Shown here piece by piece: positions 14,433-23,971 of a DNA stretch of 42,213 nucleotides (positions within the stretch are counted from its first letter, which is position 1; the number at the start of each line of letters is the position of its first letter). The DNA comes from a virus. The stretch lies in the IMG/VR virus record IMGVR_UViG_3300006059_000005, positions 1 to 42,213 of that record; one strand, written 5' to 3'. The translations under genes and the position numbers were made by a program. The notes beneath the pieces were generated by a model that saw only the letters and a list, made by a program, of their open reading frames with translations, did not search any database and was not told where the DNA came from.

Positions 14433-15719
14433 ATGGGAACTAATAGGGATTTTAGTTCAATGCTCAATGAGTATTTGAGCATTGACCTCCTCAAAGAGGA
14501 GTTAATCAAGCGGGATTACGTCCTGCAAAAAGTGGATCGGGATGACGGATGGAAGTCCGGTACAATCCCGGTGCCGTTCGAAGGTCAACACGCTTCCGCC
14601 GTGAGCTTTGGCTCTCTGACGGACACCACAAACATCGCGAAATATAAATACGTTCGCGGTCAGTTGACTAGCTACCGGGAGGCGTGGGGCTCACTCCAAT
14701 TCAATCATCGTGACTTGATGGAGCATGATGGAAAGATCAACGAAAAATCTTTCCTGAAAATCTTGCCCGGCCAAGTTGATGACTTCGTGACCTACATGAA
14801 AATGGTCATCGCGGTCAACATGCTAGGTGGCCCTGGATTTGCGACGCTCACTGTGAGCGGCACAAGCGGCGGTGTGATTGAAGTTGACCGCGTGGATCGC
14901 TTCACGATTGATCAAGAAGTTCACTTGATCGACGGCAATACGGCTGAGGGCACTTATTACGTCATCGCCATTGACGTAAACGGTGGAACCTTGGGCGAGG
15001 GTGCGGTCACTCTAAGCGCATCGCGCGGTGGCGCTGCGGCTGACGTTTCGGCGTACACCACTACGCAAGCGGCGTACTGTTTACACCCAGGAGCCTCGAC
15101 CGATAGCTTCACGAGCTTGGAAACCCAACTCTTGAGCGCGGCCAATGGCGGATCCGCCACAATTTTCGGTCAATCGAAAACGGCGTATCCATACCTCCAG
15201 GCGATTCAGTATCCCGGCACGAGCATGTCGGCAACGAACGTGCTATCCACCCTGTTCTCGGCGTATGCCAAACGGCAAAAACACGCGAAATCAGGAAAAT
15301 TGCCTGAAGTGCTGATGAGTTATAAGCATTTCGGATCAGTGTTGACGGCCCTTGAAAACGGCGGCGGGACAAACCCCGGCGTTCCGTATAAAGGTGCCTA
15401 CAACGTGGTACCTGGATCTCGCGAAGTCTCGGTGTTTGGTTGGCAAAAGGTGACGATTGGATCCGTGTCGGGTGAGCTCCTGACTCTGGTCGCAATCCAA
15501 GAGAAATCTGATTCGACAATCATGTTTCTCGATTGGGACTCAATCACCCTTTACACCAACGGTTTCCTCCAACGGCGTACTGCGCCCGATGGCCTCCAAT
15601 ACTACCAAGTCCGTGCGACCTCCGGTTTCACGTACATCCTGGATCATGTATTGGCCGGCGATATCGTGTGTAAAGCTCCGTGGAAAAACCTTATCATTTA
15701 CGGAATTCCGAACTACTAA
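14433..15719 (+). CDS. Major capsid protein (428 aa)
   Basis: First long globular gene after the scaffold, preceded by GGAG at 9 bases and followed by a strong terminator at 15729-15756, an arrangement usual for the most abundant phage protein. Codon use and length fit an HK97-fold coat. Features include an N-terminal helix (LSIDLLKEELIKRDYVLQKV), an inserted Gly/Thr/Ala-rich beta region (about 135-220) and an aromatic C-terminal strand region. I do not recognise a close family, so the call depends on context. Confidence 0.82.
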   Translation: MGTNRDFSSMLNEYLSIDLLKEELIKRDYVLQKVDRDDGWKSGTIPVPFEGQHASAVSFGSLTDTTNIAKYKYVRGQLTSYREAWGSLQFNHRDLMEHDGKINEKSFLKILPGQVDDFVTYMKMVIAVNMLGGPGFATLTVSGTSGGVIEVDRVDRFTIDQEVHLIDGNTAEGTYYVIAIDVNGGTLGEGAVTLSASRGGAAADVSAYTTTQAAYCLHPGASTDSFTSLETQLLSAANGGSATIFGQSKTAYPYLQAIQYPGTSMSATNVLSTLFSAYAKRQKHAKSGKLPEVLMSYKHFGSVLTALENGGGTNPGVPYKGAYNVVPGSREVSVFGWQKVTIGSVSGELLTLVAIQEKSDSTIMFLDWDSITLYTNGFLQRRTAPDGLQYYQVRATSGFTYILDHVLAGDIVCKAPWKNLIIYGIPNY

Positions 15720-15728
15720 GGAATTTAG

Positions 15729-15756
15729 CCGGCGCTCTGACGGGCGCCGGATTTTT
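15729..15756 (+). terminator. Intrinsic terminator after the capsid gene
   Basis: CCGGCGC (15729-15735) pairs with GCGCCGG (15744-15750) over an 8-base loop and is followed by ATTTTTC. It begins 9 bases after the coat stop. It probably works as a partial terminator that raises capsid over downstream mRNA. The next gene starts 12 bases later behind a GGAGGG site. Confidence 0.8.
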
Positions 15757-15767
15757 CTCGGAGGGCA

Positions 15768-16517
15768 ATGTTAGACCTCATCCTCAAAGATATTTCGGAC
15801 CCGCATATCCGGGAAAACTTCAATCGTCTCAAAAACTTTTTGGGCTCTCAGGATATTTTCAATGGCAATTTTGAGCTATTTGACGTCACAATTACTCAAA
15901 AAACCGCAAAATTTAAATTACTGCATGGACTCACTTTCATTCCTGCGGATATTATCTCACTCTCGTCGTCCGGTGACGCCAATTTTTATTTTAGATTTCA
16001 AGAATTTGATTCGCAAGCTATCTACATCACAACCGATGGCCCCGTAAGGCTCAGGTTTTTAGCCGGCAAACTCTCAACGCCCACCTCATCACAGGCGCAA
16101 GATTTAAAAGCGCCGTATCCATTTGTCGCGCCAGGTGACATTGTGGGCCCAAGCTCACCAGGATTTGTTTATGCCGCAGTCGGTGCGCAAGGCCCCGGTT
16201 TTTGGTTAACCTCAGAGGGCATTCCATCAAACGTGGTTGGCGTCCCGGTCTTATTCGGCGACGCTGTTGTGGTTCAAGCTGCGGTCGGTACTACGGTCGA
16301 GGCAAATTACACGATTGGTATTTTTCAGCATCAGGGACAAGGCATTGGGCTCACGAGCCTTGGCACTTTTCCAATCACAGTTGGCGGAAACAAACGAATC
16401 TCAGTTGATTTTCCCGTCATTTATCCGGCCACTAACGTACAGCTTGCGTGTCAGTTAACGGCGGGCAACACTAATAATTTGAAGGTGTCGCTCATCGTTA
16501 AAGGAACGGCAGTATGA
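15768..16517 (+). CDS. Virion-associated protein (249 aa), unknown
   Basis: First gene after the capsid terminator, with GGAGGG upstream. A helical N-terminus (MLDLILKDISDPHIRENFNRLKNFL) could be a docking helix; the rest is Gly/Val/Ser-rich beta sequence. This resembles head-decoration or neck-fibre proteins, in which a short helix anchors a beta domain (inference). Its stop overlaps the start of the next gene by 4 bases. Confidence 0.65.
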   Translation: MLDLILKDISDPHIRENFNRLKNFLGSQDIFNGNFELFDVTITQKTAKFKLLHGLTFIPADIISLSSSGDANFYFRFQEFDSQAIYITTDGPVRLRFLAGKLSTPTSSQAQDLKAPYPFVAPGDIVGPSSPGFVYAAVGAQGPGFWLTSEGIPSNVVGVPVLFGDAVVVQAAVGTTVEANYTIGIFQHQGQGIGLTSLGTFPITVGGNKRISVDFPVIYPATNVQLACQLTAGNTNNLKVSLIVKGTAV

Positions 16518-17095
16518 GTAAAATCCTAATAAATGACGGTGCCTCTACCGTTTTGATTAACGATTGTGGCGTCGCGGTTTTGCCGACCGAAAGTTACACG
16601 ATACCGCCGACCAATTATCCGCTCTTTGCCGCAAGCTCTGACGTAATCAAAGCGATTGCTGACGCAACACTAACGCTCAATGACGGCTCCGAGGACGTAA
16701 CCGTAGTTTCTGACGCGGTCGATATAATTAAGGGTTGGTCGCCGCAAACGACAACGACAATCGTTTCCAATCCTCCCTTTTTTTTTGATTATGCTGGCGT
16801 TCCTAGTGGTCCAGGTCCGACAACATTGATTTCGTTTACTAATACCGGATCCACCGCGATGGATTTAAATCGCCTTGAATTTGGATGCCGCCAGGACGCA
16901 ACGCTTCAAGTCCAGCAAAACGGAAATGTTATTGGCACATGCAAAACCGGTGTTGCCCATCCTAAAGACAATTTCGTGTGGTATCCCGCAAGACAAGCCG
17001 CGCCAGGAGATTTAATTGAGGTTATACTAACGAAGTGGACAGGAAGTCCCGATGTAGATGTTGCCGCCCATTTGATGGGCTCAACTGAAACATAA
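16514..17095 (+). CDS. Virion-associated beta-rich protein (193 aa)
   Basis: ATG overlaps the previous stop (ATGA). Begins MSKILINDGASTVLINDCGV, then mainly short beta strands and loops with many Thr, Asp and Pro; ends LIEVILTKWTGSPDVDVAAHLMG. No family recognised. Its place in a run of four beta-rich genes suggests a surface decoration or adsorption module. Confidence 0.6.
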   Translation: MSKILINDGASTVLINDCGVAVLPTESYTIPPTNYPLFAASSDVIKAIADATLTLNDGSEDVTVVSDAVDIIKGWSPQTTTTIVSNPPFFFDYAGVPSGPGPTTLISFTNTGSTAMDLNRLEFGCRQDATLQVQQNGNVIGTCKTGVAHPKDNFVWYPARQAAPGDLIEVILTKWTGSPDVDVAAHLMGSTET

Positions 17096-17114
17096 ATAAA
17101 AGGAGTTAATTTTT

Positions 17115-17822
17115 ATGAGCGATGTACGCACAAGTTTTCCAACGACTGAGGACAGCTCACAAAATGGTGTGCCGCTAAGATCAGTACAGCAAGGCGATTC
17201 AGTCGCCACAAAAGCGGGCCAGCTTGCTTTTGCGTTTCAGGACAATTCCAATAACGCGATTGCAGCACCCGTCAAAACTGCGGGCCAAGCGGTTGGTAAT
17301 GCGGTGCCAGTGCTCCCCGCGAGCGATGGAACTAACGGACAATTCTTGCCCCTTCGCGCGGCAGGAGTTGTTCCGCCTACAGTTGGCTCGCTTCCCGTCA
17401 TGGCCTTTCTTGATGCAAGCGGTAATCTCGTTTTTCCACAGTTAAATGCCGCTGGCCAAATTCCTGTTACAAGCGACGTCGTGTCGAATGATTTGTCAAA
17501 TCAAGGCGTCAATCTCACAGGCTCGGCCACTGAGGTCACGATTGCAACGATCACGCTCACCGCTTCAAAAACCTATCGCAGGCTCGAGGCCGTGGTTTCT
17601 TGTTTTCGCGATGCGATCTACACCATTTATCAAAACAACAACGGCACTTTGACGGCGCTCGCTTATGTCCTTTGCGGTCCCGGGCAATTTAGCGTTGATT
17701 TTAAAATGGAAGGGTTGACGTTTACGGCTGGGGCGACTGGCACTCAACAGCTTTTGCTCAAGGCTCTTAACCAAGATGCGCTCTCGGCTTTGAGAGGCAC
17801 AATCGCAATTGCTCAGCAATAA
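17115..17822 (+). CDS. Virion-associated protein (235 aa)
   Basis: AGGAGTT lies upstream of ATG 17115. The N-terminal half is low-complexity Ala/Gly/Val/Pro sequence with short phrases such as DGTNGQFLPLRAAG and DASGNLVFPQLNAAG; the C-terminal half (about 120-235) looks like a compact jelly-roll-type beta domain. Related phrases recur in the following gene, so the pair may have arisen by module sharing. Probable capsid fibre or decoration protein; no firm family. Confidence 0.6.
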   Translation: MSDVRTSFPTTEDSSQNGVPLRSVQQGDSVATKAGQLAFAFQDNSNNAIAAPVKTAGQAVGNAVPVLPASDGTNGQFLPLRAAGVVPPTVGSLPVMAFLDASGNLVFPQLNAAGQIPVTSDVVSNDLSNQGVNLTGSATEVTIATITLTASKTYRRLEAVVSCFRDAIYTIYQNNNGTLTALAYVLCGPGQFSVDFKMEGLTFTAGATGTQQLLLKALNQDALSALRGTIAIAQQ

Positions 17823-17837
17823 TTAGGAGGTCGATTA

Positions 17838-18818
17838 GTGAAACCCTACATTTTATTTTCTCTCCTCATTGTAGGGCTTCACGTTTTCGCGACTGATGCT
17901 CCTTGGAACTTTACATCACAAACGATTAACACCGGTAATGGCACTGCGGCTAATTCACAGCGCGTGACCCTGGCCTCAGATTCTACCGGCCAAGTCACCG
18001 CCAATGCCGGAACTAATCTCAACACGTCGTTATTAGCGCTTCAATCAGGCGCTAACACGATGCTTGACCGGACGGGGTCTGGTACTATCTCAGCGCTCAA
18101 TGGCGCGGTGACTGCGACTACAAATGGAGCGGCTGCCGTTTCTTTCAATGTCACGGGCACGTGGGTTGCTACTTTAACCTTGCAGGCAACGGTTGACGGG
18201 ACGAATTGGGCAACGGTTACCGGTAGCGTGCTCAATATCGACACGACAACGCAATCTGTTGCCAACAATCAGTTGATCAATATTGCCAGCGGAGGGTTCT
18301 CGCAAGTTAGGCTTATAGCCACCGCTTACACCTCTGGCACCGCATCAATCGCATGGGACGCTAGCGCAGGGAGCAATTCGCAGCAAGTTTTTAGTAGCGT
18401 AGCGGCCTCGTTTCAAACAACCGCGCGTCTTAATGATGGATCTGGTAACGCCATTTCTGAGGGCCAGCAAACCATGGCAGCATCTTTGCCAATGGTCATA
18501 GCCTCCAATCAAACTGCGTTTCCAGTCAACGTAGCCACCGCTGCCACGGGAGGTTGGACCTATAAACATATCACCGGCGCCGCGACCACAGTGGTCAAGT
18601 CGGGCGCGGGCACACTCGGCGTTCTATGCATCAACAACGGTATCACGGCGACCTACACCATTGATGACAATACATCAGCGGCAGCGCCCACTATTGGCGT
18701 CTTATCCAATGCGACAACTCAACAATTAGGATGCATTCAATACAATATGGCAATGACCACTGGTATCACAATAGTCTCAACCGGAGCGGGCACTGATTTG
18801 ACAGTTGGCTTCAAATAG
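17838..18818 (+). CDS. Secreted-looking beta-rich virion protein (326 aa), GTG start
   Basis: GTG 17838 follows a full AGGAGG at 7 bases. Unlike its neighbours it starts with a Sec-type signal peptide: MKPYILFSLLIVGLHVFA, with likely cleavage before TDAPW. The mature part is Thr/Ser/Ala-rich beta sequence with the phrases SQRVTLASDSTGQV and MAASLPMVIASNQTAFPV, which I know from other phage structural proteins. A cleavable signal on a virion-type protein is unexpected; see findings. Confidence 0.7.
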   Translation: MKPYILFSLLIVGLHVFATDAPWNFTSQTINTGNGTAANSQRVTLASDSTGQVTANAGTNLNTSLLALQSGANTMLDRTGSGTISALNGAVTATTNGAAAVSFNVTGTWVATLTLQATVDGTNWATVTGSVLNIDTTTQSVANNQLINIASGGFSQVRLIATAYTSGTASIAWDASAGSNSQQVFSSVAASFQTTARLNDGSGNAISEGQQTMAASLPMVIASNQTAFPVNVATAATGGWTYKHITGAATTVVKSGAGTLGVLCINNGITATYTIDDNTSAAAPTIGVLSNATTQQLGCIQYNMAMTTGITIVSTGAGTDLTVGFK

Positions 18819-18827
18819 GGGAACGCG

Positions 18828-19268
18828 ATGTTAAGATTTTATAGAAATAGCGCGACAACCGATGGTTCAACTGGCCAAGTCATTTTATCTATGCAAATCC
18901 CCGGAACATTTGTGACAACTGACGTGACCCAGCCAACTTGGGCAGGCCGCAATATTTTAAAAGCGCAGGGCTGGTTTGGAAATCCAACGGCGGGTGATTT
19001 AATCACTAATTTTCAGCTTGTCGACGTGGACAATCTTTTGGGCTTTGGCGCGAATACGGTTCTCTCGACATGGTCAGAGGACGCTGTCCCCGACGGTAAC
19101 AAAGGCCTCTGGATCCCGCCCTCTGATGGCCACTGCATTATAATTCCGCCAAGTCACTTAGAGGCCAGGGTTCCATGCGGCATGTACATTCAAATTCTAG
19201 CGCAAAAGGCCACGAACGTTGTGGACACCTTTTATGCCAACATCGAATGGGACGACTTCATAACATGA
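18828..19268 (+). CDS. Virion-associated protein (146 aa)
   Basis: GGGGAACGCG precedes ATG 18828. Small beta-rich protein starting MLRFYRNSATTDGSTGQVILSMQIPG and ending in an aromatic/acidic strand (FYANIEWDDF). It completes the decoration/fibre run and its stop overlaps the next start (ATGA). Function unknown. Confidence 0.65.
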   Translation: MLRFYRNSATTDGSTGQVILSMQIPGTFVTTDVTQPTWAGRNILKAQGWFGNPTAGDLITNFQLVDVDNLLGFGANTVLSTWSEDAVPDGNKGLWIPPSDGHCIIIPPSHLEARVPCGMYIQILAQKATNVVDTFYANIEWDDFIT

Positions 19269-19537
19269 CCCAATACCTCTACAACATGTTTTTCGCGATT
19301 GACCAATTTGCCTCAACCGTTTTAGGCGGCGATCCCGACGACACAATTTCCGAGCGCCTAGGACGGGCGTATTTAGCCAAACCTGGACCAGTGGTGAAGG
19401 CCGCGAAATGGACGGTCGATCTCTTGGCCTTGACTCTCGTTGGACAAAAAAATCATTGCATCAGTTCACTGGATGGCAAATCGGGAGTGAAAGAGCTTTG
19501 GAATTGGGGAGGCGTAAGGACGCCAAAAATTGAATGA
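19265..19537 (+). CDS. Conserved small phage protein (90 aa), unknown
   Basis: The correct start is ATG 19265, overlapping the previous stop; the longer frame is an artefact. The segment FAIDQFASTVLGGDPDDTISERLGRA matches a pattern I recognise from many small phage proteins (IDQxxNxxLGGxPDETLSxRxxR) that sit near tail or lysis genes and have no proven role. A hydrophobic stretch (WTVDLLALTLVG) follows, so membrane contact is possible. Confidence 0.8.
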   Translation: MTQYLYNMFFAIDQFASTVLGGDPDDTISERLGRAYLAKPGPVVKAAKWTVDLLALTLVGQKNHCISSLDGKSGVKELWNWGGVRTPKIE

Positions 19538-19604
19538 TAAACGCTTGGATTTGGCAATATAAAAGGATTTAATTTAAGATGAAACTAATATTTGAGGTGA
19601 AATC

Positions 19605-19844
19605 ATGACCACGGGATCAGATATTCAGGCCGATGAATTGCTCCAGGCCCTGGGCCAAGAAATCGTCAAGGTCTATCAGGTTTTTGATGGATCAAGCCGC
19701 GTGATCACCAGATATGAAGCGGTCGCGAATGCACTCAATAATCAGGTTTGTTTGCGCACTGATTTTTCTTACACAGGTGCCAACACTCAGCCGACTGCGA
19801 TGAAAGAATACTTGGACGTTTGGTCGTCATCTTACGACTTTTAA
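19605..19844 (+). CDS. Small hypothetical protein (79 aa)
   Basis: TTGAGGTGAAATC precedes ATG 19605. Helical N-terminus (IQADELLQALGQEIVKVYQVF) and a polar C-terminal half ending SSSYDF. The leader 19538-19604 contains a nine-codon frame (MKLIFEVKS) ending on this start; it is too short to judge. Located just before the fibre genes, so possibly a fibre assembly or attachment factor (inference). Confidence 0.6.
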   Translation: MTTGSDIQADELLQALGQEIVKVYQVFDGSSRVITRYEAVANALNNQVCLRTDFSYTGANTQPTAMKEYLDVWSSSYDF

Positions 19845-19854
19845 GGAGTAGCCA

Positions 19855-21975
19855 ATGGGTTTGTTTGATAGACGATTTGACGGAACGATTGCCTCGCCAT
19901 TTGGCGGATCCTCTGGAGGCGGCGGTGGAAGTGGCGCGAATTTATTCTTAAGCAATCTTTCGTCGCCGACCGCAATCAATCAAAATTTGATTTCAGCTAC
20001 GAACGGCTCCGTGACCATTTATTCAAATTTTCCAGGAAACGGCGTTACCACGAGTGACTTAAATCATTCAACCGTGCAAATCGCGGCGCCATTTACGCCC
20101 GGCATCAGCGCCGCAGTATTGACGGCTTCGTTCGGTACTCAGTCCGCCCCAGCAAGTATGGTCGGCAATCTTTTCGCTAATATTTTCGCCGATAACAGTG
20201 GCTCGCCAGGGACATTGCTTGGCACGTCCAATGCTTTAAATTCGAGCACTGTAACACCTGGTGCCACGCAAGTGAATTTTACCTTTGGTACGCCGGTCTC
20301 GTTAACTAGTGGAACCCCATATTGGGTAGGCCTTTCCACCGATATGACCTATCATGGTAGCGCTAATTTTCTAGATTTTGTTCAAGGCGCTGGCGGCGCT
20401 ACTCCTAACATTGCTTATTACAACACTATGTGGAATAGCGCCCCGACTTCGCTCGCAGTACAAGTTTTTGGCGGAGGGTCAAGAAATAGTATTCAGTTCG
20501 GCCTTATTGAATCTGTCAACAGCGGTTTCAAATTTCCCGATGGGTCGATTCAGCTTACGGCGGCGACAGGTGGCGTAGTGCCCCTATCCGGCATCACGGC
20601 GGCGACGTCATCGCCTACCGCGATTGATAGCTTAAATTTCCTGCAACAATGGAATTGGAGCACGCTCACCTCGGGTCCAGCACTTACGCTCGCTACGGCA
20701 AATCCTGGCTTTACCGGGACGCTCTTTCAGCTTACCGCAAGCAACGCCAGCAATACTGGCACAGTGCTCGGCATTAGCGCCTCTGGTGCCACGAGCGTTG
20801 GTCTAGCATTATCTAGATCGGTCACAACCGGCACGAATGGTTTTGCAACAATCACCGACGCATCGACAGCGGGGGCCACTGGTCTTGCGATTTCCATGAC
20901 CGGTGCCACGGGCGCTCAAATCGGCGCCAACGTCATTATGACGTCAAATACTTTAGCTGCCACTGGCCTCAAAGTGACGATGAACGGCGCCTCACAGGCG
21001 ACGCTCGGTATTGACGTCAGCAACGTCTCGACAGCGGGCGGCGGCTCGACTTTCGGCATTAGATCGCAAATGACCAATGGCTCTGCCAATGGTGCGCTCT
21101 TTGCGATTCAGGGCAAAGTTTCCAACACTCACTCAGGCAGCGTGGCTGGGGATTTCTCGCTCACAAGCGCGACAGCAACCGGTACCGCAGTCAATGCCAC
21201 GCATGCGGGCACTTCGGGTAGCGCGATAGTCGCCACCGTTAATCACGGCGCAACTGGATTAAATATCATCAGTTCCAGCACCGCGAGTAACGACGGCATT
21301 CAAATATCAATGACCGGCGCAACGGGCGCTCAACAATGTATTTATGCCTCCAATGCATCAAATACCGCAGGGGCGAACGGCATTTATCTAACCATGACTG
21401 GGTCAAGCGCCGCGTATAAAACGCTTCAGATCAGCCATTCGAGCTCGGCAGGATTTCCGTATTATTCATCGACCGGATCCGGCTCGGCCATTCGCACGCA
21501 TGTAATGATGTCAAATACCGTGTCGACGATCGGCAACGGAACACAGATTGCCTTTGCGGTCAGTGCGCCGTCAGTTGACACAATCGTTGCGAGCATTGCG
21601 GGTATTGCGACGAACGTCTCTTCAGCCGCCGGCGCCCTCCTATTTATGACGGCAACGGGCGGTGCGGCCCCCGTTGAAAATATGCGCCTCGCCTCTGATG
21701 GATCGCTCTTGTTTCCGTACACGATCAGCGGTGGCACAGGTGCCCAGACAATCAACCACATTTCTGGCACAGTGAATTTTGCGGGCGCTGCGACCTCGCT
21801 GGTCGTGACCAATAGCCTCGTCTCGACAAGTAGTATTGTCTTTGCTGTCATCAGGACGGCGGATGCGACAGCGCAATTAATGAATGTTGTGCCGGCCGCT
21901 GGCTCTTTCACCATTAATATGTCGGTAGCGCCGACGGGGACAACATCGGTAGGATTTTTTGTAATTAATAAATAA
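19855..21975 (+). CDS. Tail fibre protein (706 aa)
   Basis: Gly/Ser/Thr/Ala-rich protein of typical fibre composition. N-terminus MGLFDRRFDG and a glycine linker (SGGGGGSG), then a beta-sandwich (about 35-220) with GSPGTLLGTSNAL and GTPYWVGLSTD that resembles the choice-of-anchor-R type domain. A long repetitive region (about 240-590) contains ISMTGATGAQ twice, followed by a C-terminal domain with VENMRLASDGSLLFPY and a final beta module (FAGAATSLVVTN to SVGFFVINK). It should bind the host surface. AAGGAG precedes the ATG. Confidence 0.82.
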   Translation: MGLFDRRFDGTIASPFGGSSGGGGGSGANLFLSNLSSPTAINQNLISATNGSVTIYSNFPGNGVTTSDLNHSTVQIAAPFTPGISAAVLTASFGTQSAPASMVGNLFANIFADNSGSPGTLLGTSNALNSSTVTPGATQVNFTFGTPVSLTSGTPYWVGLSTDMTYHGSANFLDFVQGAGGATPNIAYYNTMWNSAPTSLAVQVFGGGSRNSIQFGLIESVNSGFKFPDGSIQLTAATGGVVPLSGITAATSSPTAIDSLNFLQQWNWSTLTSGPALTLATANPGFTGTLFQLTASNASNTGTVLGISASGATSVGLALSRSVTTGTNGFATITDASTAGATGLAISMTGATGAQIGANVIMTSNTLAATGLKVTMNGASQATLGIDVSNVSTAGGGSTFGIRSQMTNGSANGALFAIQGKVSNTHSGSVAGDFSLTSATATGTAVNATHAGTSGSAIVATVNHGATGLNIISSSTASNDGIQISMTGATGAQQCIYASNASNTAGANGIYLTMTGSSAAYKTLQISHSSSAGFPYYSSTGSGSAIRTHVMMSNTVSTIGNGTQIAFAVSAPSVDTIVASIAGIATNVSSAAGALLFMTATGGAAPVENMRLASDGSLLFPYTISGGTGAQTINHISGTVNFAGAATSLVVTNSLVSTSSIVFAVIRTADATAQLMNVVPAAGSFTINMSVAPTGTTSVGFFVINK

Positions 21976-22006
21976 GGTGCGCCACCCGGCGTTTAAAGGG
22001 GAGTGA

Positions 22007-23278
22007 ATGAAAATCTTAGGTCAATTAGAGCTCGCGTGCCTAGAGCAATTGGCGAGCGATCCATCTGTCAATACCGCTGGCCGCATTTGGATGAATACGA
22101 CTTTTGGCCAAACCATGCTCGACAACGGCGTAAACAAACGAGCTCTTCTCAGGAACGATGAAAAGTGTTACATCGGACAAGCCACGCTCGGAGGCGGCCT
22201 TAATATTCGCCTGCATCGCGGATCTCCGGCCCTTTTGCAGTTGGTCATAGATGACGACACCACGCCCGATGGAACTGTCTCAAATGCCCTGGCCATTTTA
22301 TCGACGCGCATTGAGGGCTATGCATCCACCTCTAAGCCTGCCACCGGCAACATAGGACGATTAATCTATCTCACTGACACTGAAACTTTGTCCCTGGATC
22401 AGGGCGGTCAATTCATTGACCTTCTCTCATCGTTTCTATTTCAAACAAAAGGTGATTTGATAATTGGGACTCCTCAAGCGGGAAATCGCTTGCCAGTCGG
22501 CGGTGACAACACCGTTTTGACGGCCGATTCAACGCAGACGCTTGGTGTGCGCTGGGCTTCACCAGGCGTTGCACCGACTTCGCTTCATTCCTCAGCCTTC
22601 ACTGCGGCGGTCGGGGCCGGCCTTTACCGCGTTACCAATAGCGGCGGAAATTATGTGGTCACACTGCCCACGGCGGTTGATGGCGAAAAGCTCGCCTTTT
22701 TAAGAGCGGATAGCAATTTTACCACAAATAGCAAAGTGATAACGATTAACGGGTTCAATCTCTGTTTTGCCAATACACTTCTCACCCTTCGCGGTGTTGG
22801 GGCGAGTTGGATTACCGAGTCGTATAATCAACAAGTCTATTGGCAAAGCTCCAGCCTCGCGCAGTCAGCCTTCACCGATTATAATGTCACCGGTGGTTGG
22901 TCTGGTATCGGCACGGTCGACATTTACAAAAGACATATCCACGACACGATTGAAGTCAAAGGCTCAATGAACGCCGCCACTTGGGCAAATTCGCCAGCGA
23001 CCATTGCGGACAATTTTAATACACCAAACATCAGCATCACAGATCGTTTAAAAGTCCCGCTCGGCCATTGGTGGTCGAGCACTCCGACCTCATCGCCGCC
23101 AGCCGCCTACGATTCAAATAACTTAAATGGATTTATTTATTGGGACCAGGTCGACGGTCAGTTTCATTTCGCGCAAGCCGGAGCAAGTGGCGTAGCAGTG
23201 CCAGCAAACGCGCTATCTATTGGCGGTAACGGCGGAACTTTACATTTTGCATTTAGCTATCCAGTGAACGGATATTGA
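22007..23278 (+). CDS. Second tail fibre / receptor-binding protein (423 aa)
   Basis: AGGGGAGTGA precedes ATG 22007. N-terminal head-proximal part with a short helix (GQLELACLEQLASD), then TKGDLIIGTPQAGNRLPVGG followed by NTVLTADSTQTLGVRW (about 145-185), a linker phrase widely seen in phage fibres. The C-terminal half is beta-rich with many Trp, Tyr and Asn and probably carries receptor contacts. Its stop overlaps the start of the peptidase gene. Confidence 0.78.
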   Translation: MKILGQLELACLEQLASDPSVNTAGRIWMNTTFGQTMLDNGVNKRALLRNDEKCYIGQATLGGGLNIRLHRGSPALLQLVIDDDTTPDGTVSNALAILSTRIEGYASTSKPATGNIGRLIYLTDTETLSLDQGGQFIDLLSSFLFQTKGDLIIGTPQAGNRLPVGGDNTVLTADSTQTLGVRWASPGVAPTSLHSSAFTAAVGAGLYRVTNSGGNYVVTLPTAVDGEKLAFLRADSNFTTNSKVITINGFNLCFANTLLTLRGVGASWITESYNQQVYWQSSSLAQSAFTDYNVTGGWSGIGTVDIYKRHIHDTIEVKGSMNAATWANSPATIADNFNTPNISITDRLKVPLGHWWSSTPTSSPPAAYDSNNLNGFIYWDQVDGQFHFAQAGASGVAVPANALSIGGNGGTLHFAFSYPVNGY

Positions 23279-23718
23279 TGAAAACGCTCATTGCTTACGC
23301 CATGCAGTTTATCGGAGTGCCCTACAAATGGGGCGGCTCCACTCATGACGGGATTGATTGCTCAGGTCTAGTCCATGAGCTCATGCTATCGATTGGTATG
23401 GTGCCGCCAGAGGGCGACCGCACCGCGCAATCACTTTATGAGTTTTTCTCAAAAGGGCTAGCCCAGCCCACTAATAATCCAACGGCGGGCGCATTGGTAT
23501 TTTACGGCCAAAGCCTTAAAGCGATTTCTCACGTGGCCTTCATGATTGACCAAACTAGAATGATTGAGGCTGGCGGAGGCGGTCACCTCACGATCACACG
23601 TGCCGATGCCGAAAGAGATTTGGCTTTTGTGCGCATCAGACCATATACCAGGCGCAAAGATTTGCTTGTCATGTTGATGCCAAATTATCCGACATGGATG
23701 GGACCGAGTGGAAGCTGA
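23278..23718 (+). CDS. NlpC/P60-family cell-wall peptidase (146 aa), endolysin candidate
   Basis: Cysteine peptidase fold: catalytic Cys28 in KWGGSTHDGIDCSGLV, His85 in ISHVAFMI and a third polar residue probably His103 in GGGGHLTI. These enzymes cut peptide bonds in the peptidoglycan stem, usually D-Glu-gamma-diamino acid. No signal peptide or wall-binding domain, so release would need a holin, and small membrane proteins follow directly. The ATG overlaps the fibre stop; a TTG one codon upstream is less likely. Confidence 0.88.
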   Translation: MKTLIAYAMQFIGVPYKWGGSTHDGIDCSGLVHELMLSIGMVPPEGDRTAQSLYEFFSKGLAQPTNNPTAGALVFYGQSLKAISHVAFMIDQTRMIEAGGGGHLTITRADAERDLAFVRIRPYTRRKDLLVMLMPNYPTWMGPSGS

Positions 23719-23971
23719 CGTTTTGGTGAAAGTCATTTGGAGCATTCTAGCCGCCATCGGCGTCACTGGGCTTGGCCTTTTGTCCATTGGCGTGAAGCGC
23801 CTCATTTCTGTGACCTTTGAAAACACGGTTCAAATCCGCATTCTCAACGAGAAAATTGCCGATATTATTAAAGGACAGTTGAAAGTTGAAAAAATTGAGC
23901 GCGATTTGAACGAGGCCCATAACCGCATTCGGCATATGGAACCTCAGAAATATAACCGCAATGGGGGATGA
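23708..23971 (+). CDS. Membrane protein with coiled coil (87 aa), holin or spanin candidate, GTG start
   Basis: GTG 23708 overlaps the peptidase gene by 11 bases. One membrane helix (about residues 8-30, KVIWSILAAIGVTGLGLLSIG) is followed by a predicted coiled coil (ILNEKIADIIKGQLKVEKIERDLNEAHNRIRHME). This layout recalls XhlA-type hemolysin/holin partners and class III holins. Its location straight after the peptidase strongly suggests a lysis role; the exact type is open. Confidence 0.7.
   Translation: MEADVLVKVIWSILAAIGVTGLGLLSIGVKRLISVTFENTVQIRILNEKIADIIKGQLKVEKIERDLNEAHNRIRHMEPQKYNRNGG

Noticed and set aside
21462-21914. Minus-strand frame of 150 codons inside the tail fibre gene
   Set aside because: Repetitive Thr/Ala/Gly coding DNA leaves the opposite strand open by chance; no ribosome site.
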